Assembly (NCBI RefSeq): GCF_000091045.1
Contig: NC_006679.1
Coordinates: forward strand, 460,781 to 524,780
DNA from: Cryptococcus deneoformans JEC21
Taxonomy: Eukaryota; Basidiomycota; Tremellomycetes; Tremellales; Cryptococcaceae
Reading direction: 5' to 3'
Length of the DNA: 64,000 nt
Shown: positions 62,604 through 64,000 of the stretch, one piece after another
Layout of the letters: every line of letters starts with the position of its first letter
Numbering within the stretch: position 1 is the stretch's first letter
The notes under the pieces: generated by a model
Told to the model about the DNA's origin: nothing
What the model saw: the letters and a program-made list of their open reading frames with translations, nothing else
The model's database searches: none
Program-made: the position numbers and the translations under genes

Positions 62604-63592
62604 GTGGACAAGTGTCACGTGGCTGTCGCCACTAACCTCTTGATTTCCCTCCACCTTTACATCAAACTCCTCATCTAAGACTGAGGATCACTTCCACAAA
62701 ACCTCCTCTTCTTCTTGTCAGCACGATTATGACAGTAACCCTTCTTCATCCCACTTCAGTCCGCGTCCGAGCATACCCCTTCGTTTACGGCCGCGGCCTT
62801 TTCTCACCGAACCCCGAGAGATATACAGAGATAGAGAGATCGACAACCTTCCACCACCTTCCTCGCCACCGGGTTTCGGCAACGCAAACAGATGTAGAAC
62901 TGGCTGGCGTGCGAAAGATGAGTCAGCAGAGCTTGAGATGAAAGGTATATAAGACAGTAGTTTTCCATAGTTTTAGATACTTGTCGATCCACTATTGTTG
63001 TCCTCTCCAAGTATTCTTCGTCTACTTAAAGCTATCATCTTCCGGCATTGATCTGGCTGTCTATTTGAAGAGGCCCTCGGATCATTTGTTGTCCCTAACC
63101 TGTTGAAGGCTATCGCCAGAAGAGATAGCCCCCTGACATGTTCTTCTTCGGCACGATGTATGCCCAGACCTCTTTTACTGTCTAGTATATATTTTGAGAT
63201 CCCTTCATCATATATCATGCATCATCACTTCTTTTCTTGGACATGCGACTGGGTCACTCTCTTATACAACAATGGGAGGGGAAGGCGGCCACAGCATCAT
63301 TGAAAGGAGCCGAAGTATTAAGCAGTCTATCTTCTTGTCTTCAATTTTGTTTCATAATGGCTATTAATCTATGTAAGTAATAATCCTTTTCTGCATTTCA
63401 TTCGACTTTGGTCAACCAGATTTTAGGCGGATTGGAATATTTACTGTACGTATACAGGTGCTGCTGTATCGTACAACACTCTCTTCCTTCCTCATTTTAA
63501 CACCCTATTCATGATGATGGTCCTTCACACAAGCCCATTAAAGCTACTTGGATCTTTGGCCGTACCGTCATATCATCTAAATTATCCCATTA
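62604..63592. other. Gene-poor region downstream of the transposase remnant
   Basis: About 1 kb without a supported gene; short open frames on both strands have no family character. It probably includes the rest of the decayed element. Confidence 0.4.
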
Positions 63593-64000
63593 TTCTAAGC
63601 ATTTCCTCAATATCGACTTGTTATGTGCATGGGAAAGTTGATGGTCACCTTCAAGCAACGTCGCAGCGACGTTGACGTCGTCCAGTCTCCTCCGTCCCTC
63701 TTTCCGTAGCTTTGTCGTTGCTCATAGCGATGGCTTCGGTTAGTTTAATGAGCGGGTGGATGATGATGGCTTGATCTTTTTAACGAAGAGATTCTCTCCG
63801 GTTTTCTAAGCATTTCATCATTATCACGTCCTTATATGGACATCAGAAATTTGTCGGTCACCTTCAAGGAATTTGGCAAGGGCGGTTTATGTCATTCACT
63901 CTCCGCCCACTTTCAGTTAACTTTGTAGCAACAGTCTTAAGAATGGTTTCGCGGGCTCAATCATAATGAGCCAGAATGGGAAAGGAGATAAGTTGTTGCT
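63593..64000. repeat. Degenerate tandem duplication, period about 210 bp
   Basis: The segment starting TTCTAAGCATTTC at 63593 recurs, with many substitutions, at 63803. Shared blocks include TTCTAAGCATTTC, a following TC-A-TATC stretch, GGTCACCTTCAAG (about 63646 and 63860) and AGTT/TTTGT-type segments. The second copy reaches the window edge. It is not coding. It may belong to the same decayed mobile DNA as the transposase remnant. Confidence 0.55.

Overview
This window is nuclear DNA of a basidiomycete yeast, most probably a Cryptococcus of the neoformans/gattii group. Nearly every gene is cut by many short introns (about 40-110 nt, GT..AG, with CTNA-type branch points), intergenic gaps are short, and many exons are tiny. 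The proteins include a Gpr4-type receptor and an Mpr1-type M36 metalloprotease, with two Nudix genes, an SNF2/RING gene and a mitochondrial carrier between them. From memory this order fits the GPR4-MPR1 neighbourhood of C. neoformans; a whole-window alignment would settle species and strain. I rebuilt exon-intron models by hand from splice sites, reading frame and family motifs. There are 24 complete protein genes, one gene cut by the left edge, two intron-containing tRNA genes and one decayed transposase.

Layout. 1-10 kb: an unrecognised edge gene (-), RPC25 (RNA polymerase III subunit, -), DBP7 (DEAD-box ribosome-biogenesis helicase, +) and a Gpr4-like receptor (+). 10-24 kb: two Nudix CoA-diphosphatase paralogues either side of tRNA-Gly(CCC), a Rad5/HLTF-type SNF2-RING ATPase (-), an ornithine-type mitochondrial carrier (-) and the fungalysin MPR1 (-). 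24-39 kb: an unrecognised gene with repeated exons (+), the ergothioneine synthase EGT1 (+), fimbrin SAC6 (-), COX19 (+), an Stb6-like protein (-) and tRNA-Arg(ACG) (-). 39-60 kb: SSH4 (-), PRI2 (-), WBP1 (+), MAN1 (-), GLE1 (-), NCA2 (+), an eight-helix membrane protein (+), YOS9 (-), an SsuA/THI5-like binding-fold protein (+) and a pyridoxamine-oxidase-like flavoprotein (-). 60-64 kb is gene-poor, with a PIF/Harbinger-type transposase remnant and a degenerate tandem duplication of about 210 bp.

The genes are mostly single housekeeping functions rather than a pathway cluster. Thematic links are the secretory pathway (WBP1 and MAN1 for glycosylation, YOS9 for ER quality control), mitochondria (carrier, COX19, NCA2), and stress or host-related functions (EGT1, the Gpr4-like receptor, MPR1). 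I found no CRISPR array, phage, toxin-antitoxin module or obviously new multi-gene system. The most unusual items are the Nudix pair, in which only one member ends in a peroxisomal AKL signal although introns are shared, the gene built from repeated phase-0 exons, and the binding-fold/flavoprotein convergent pair.
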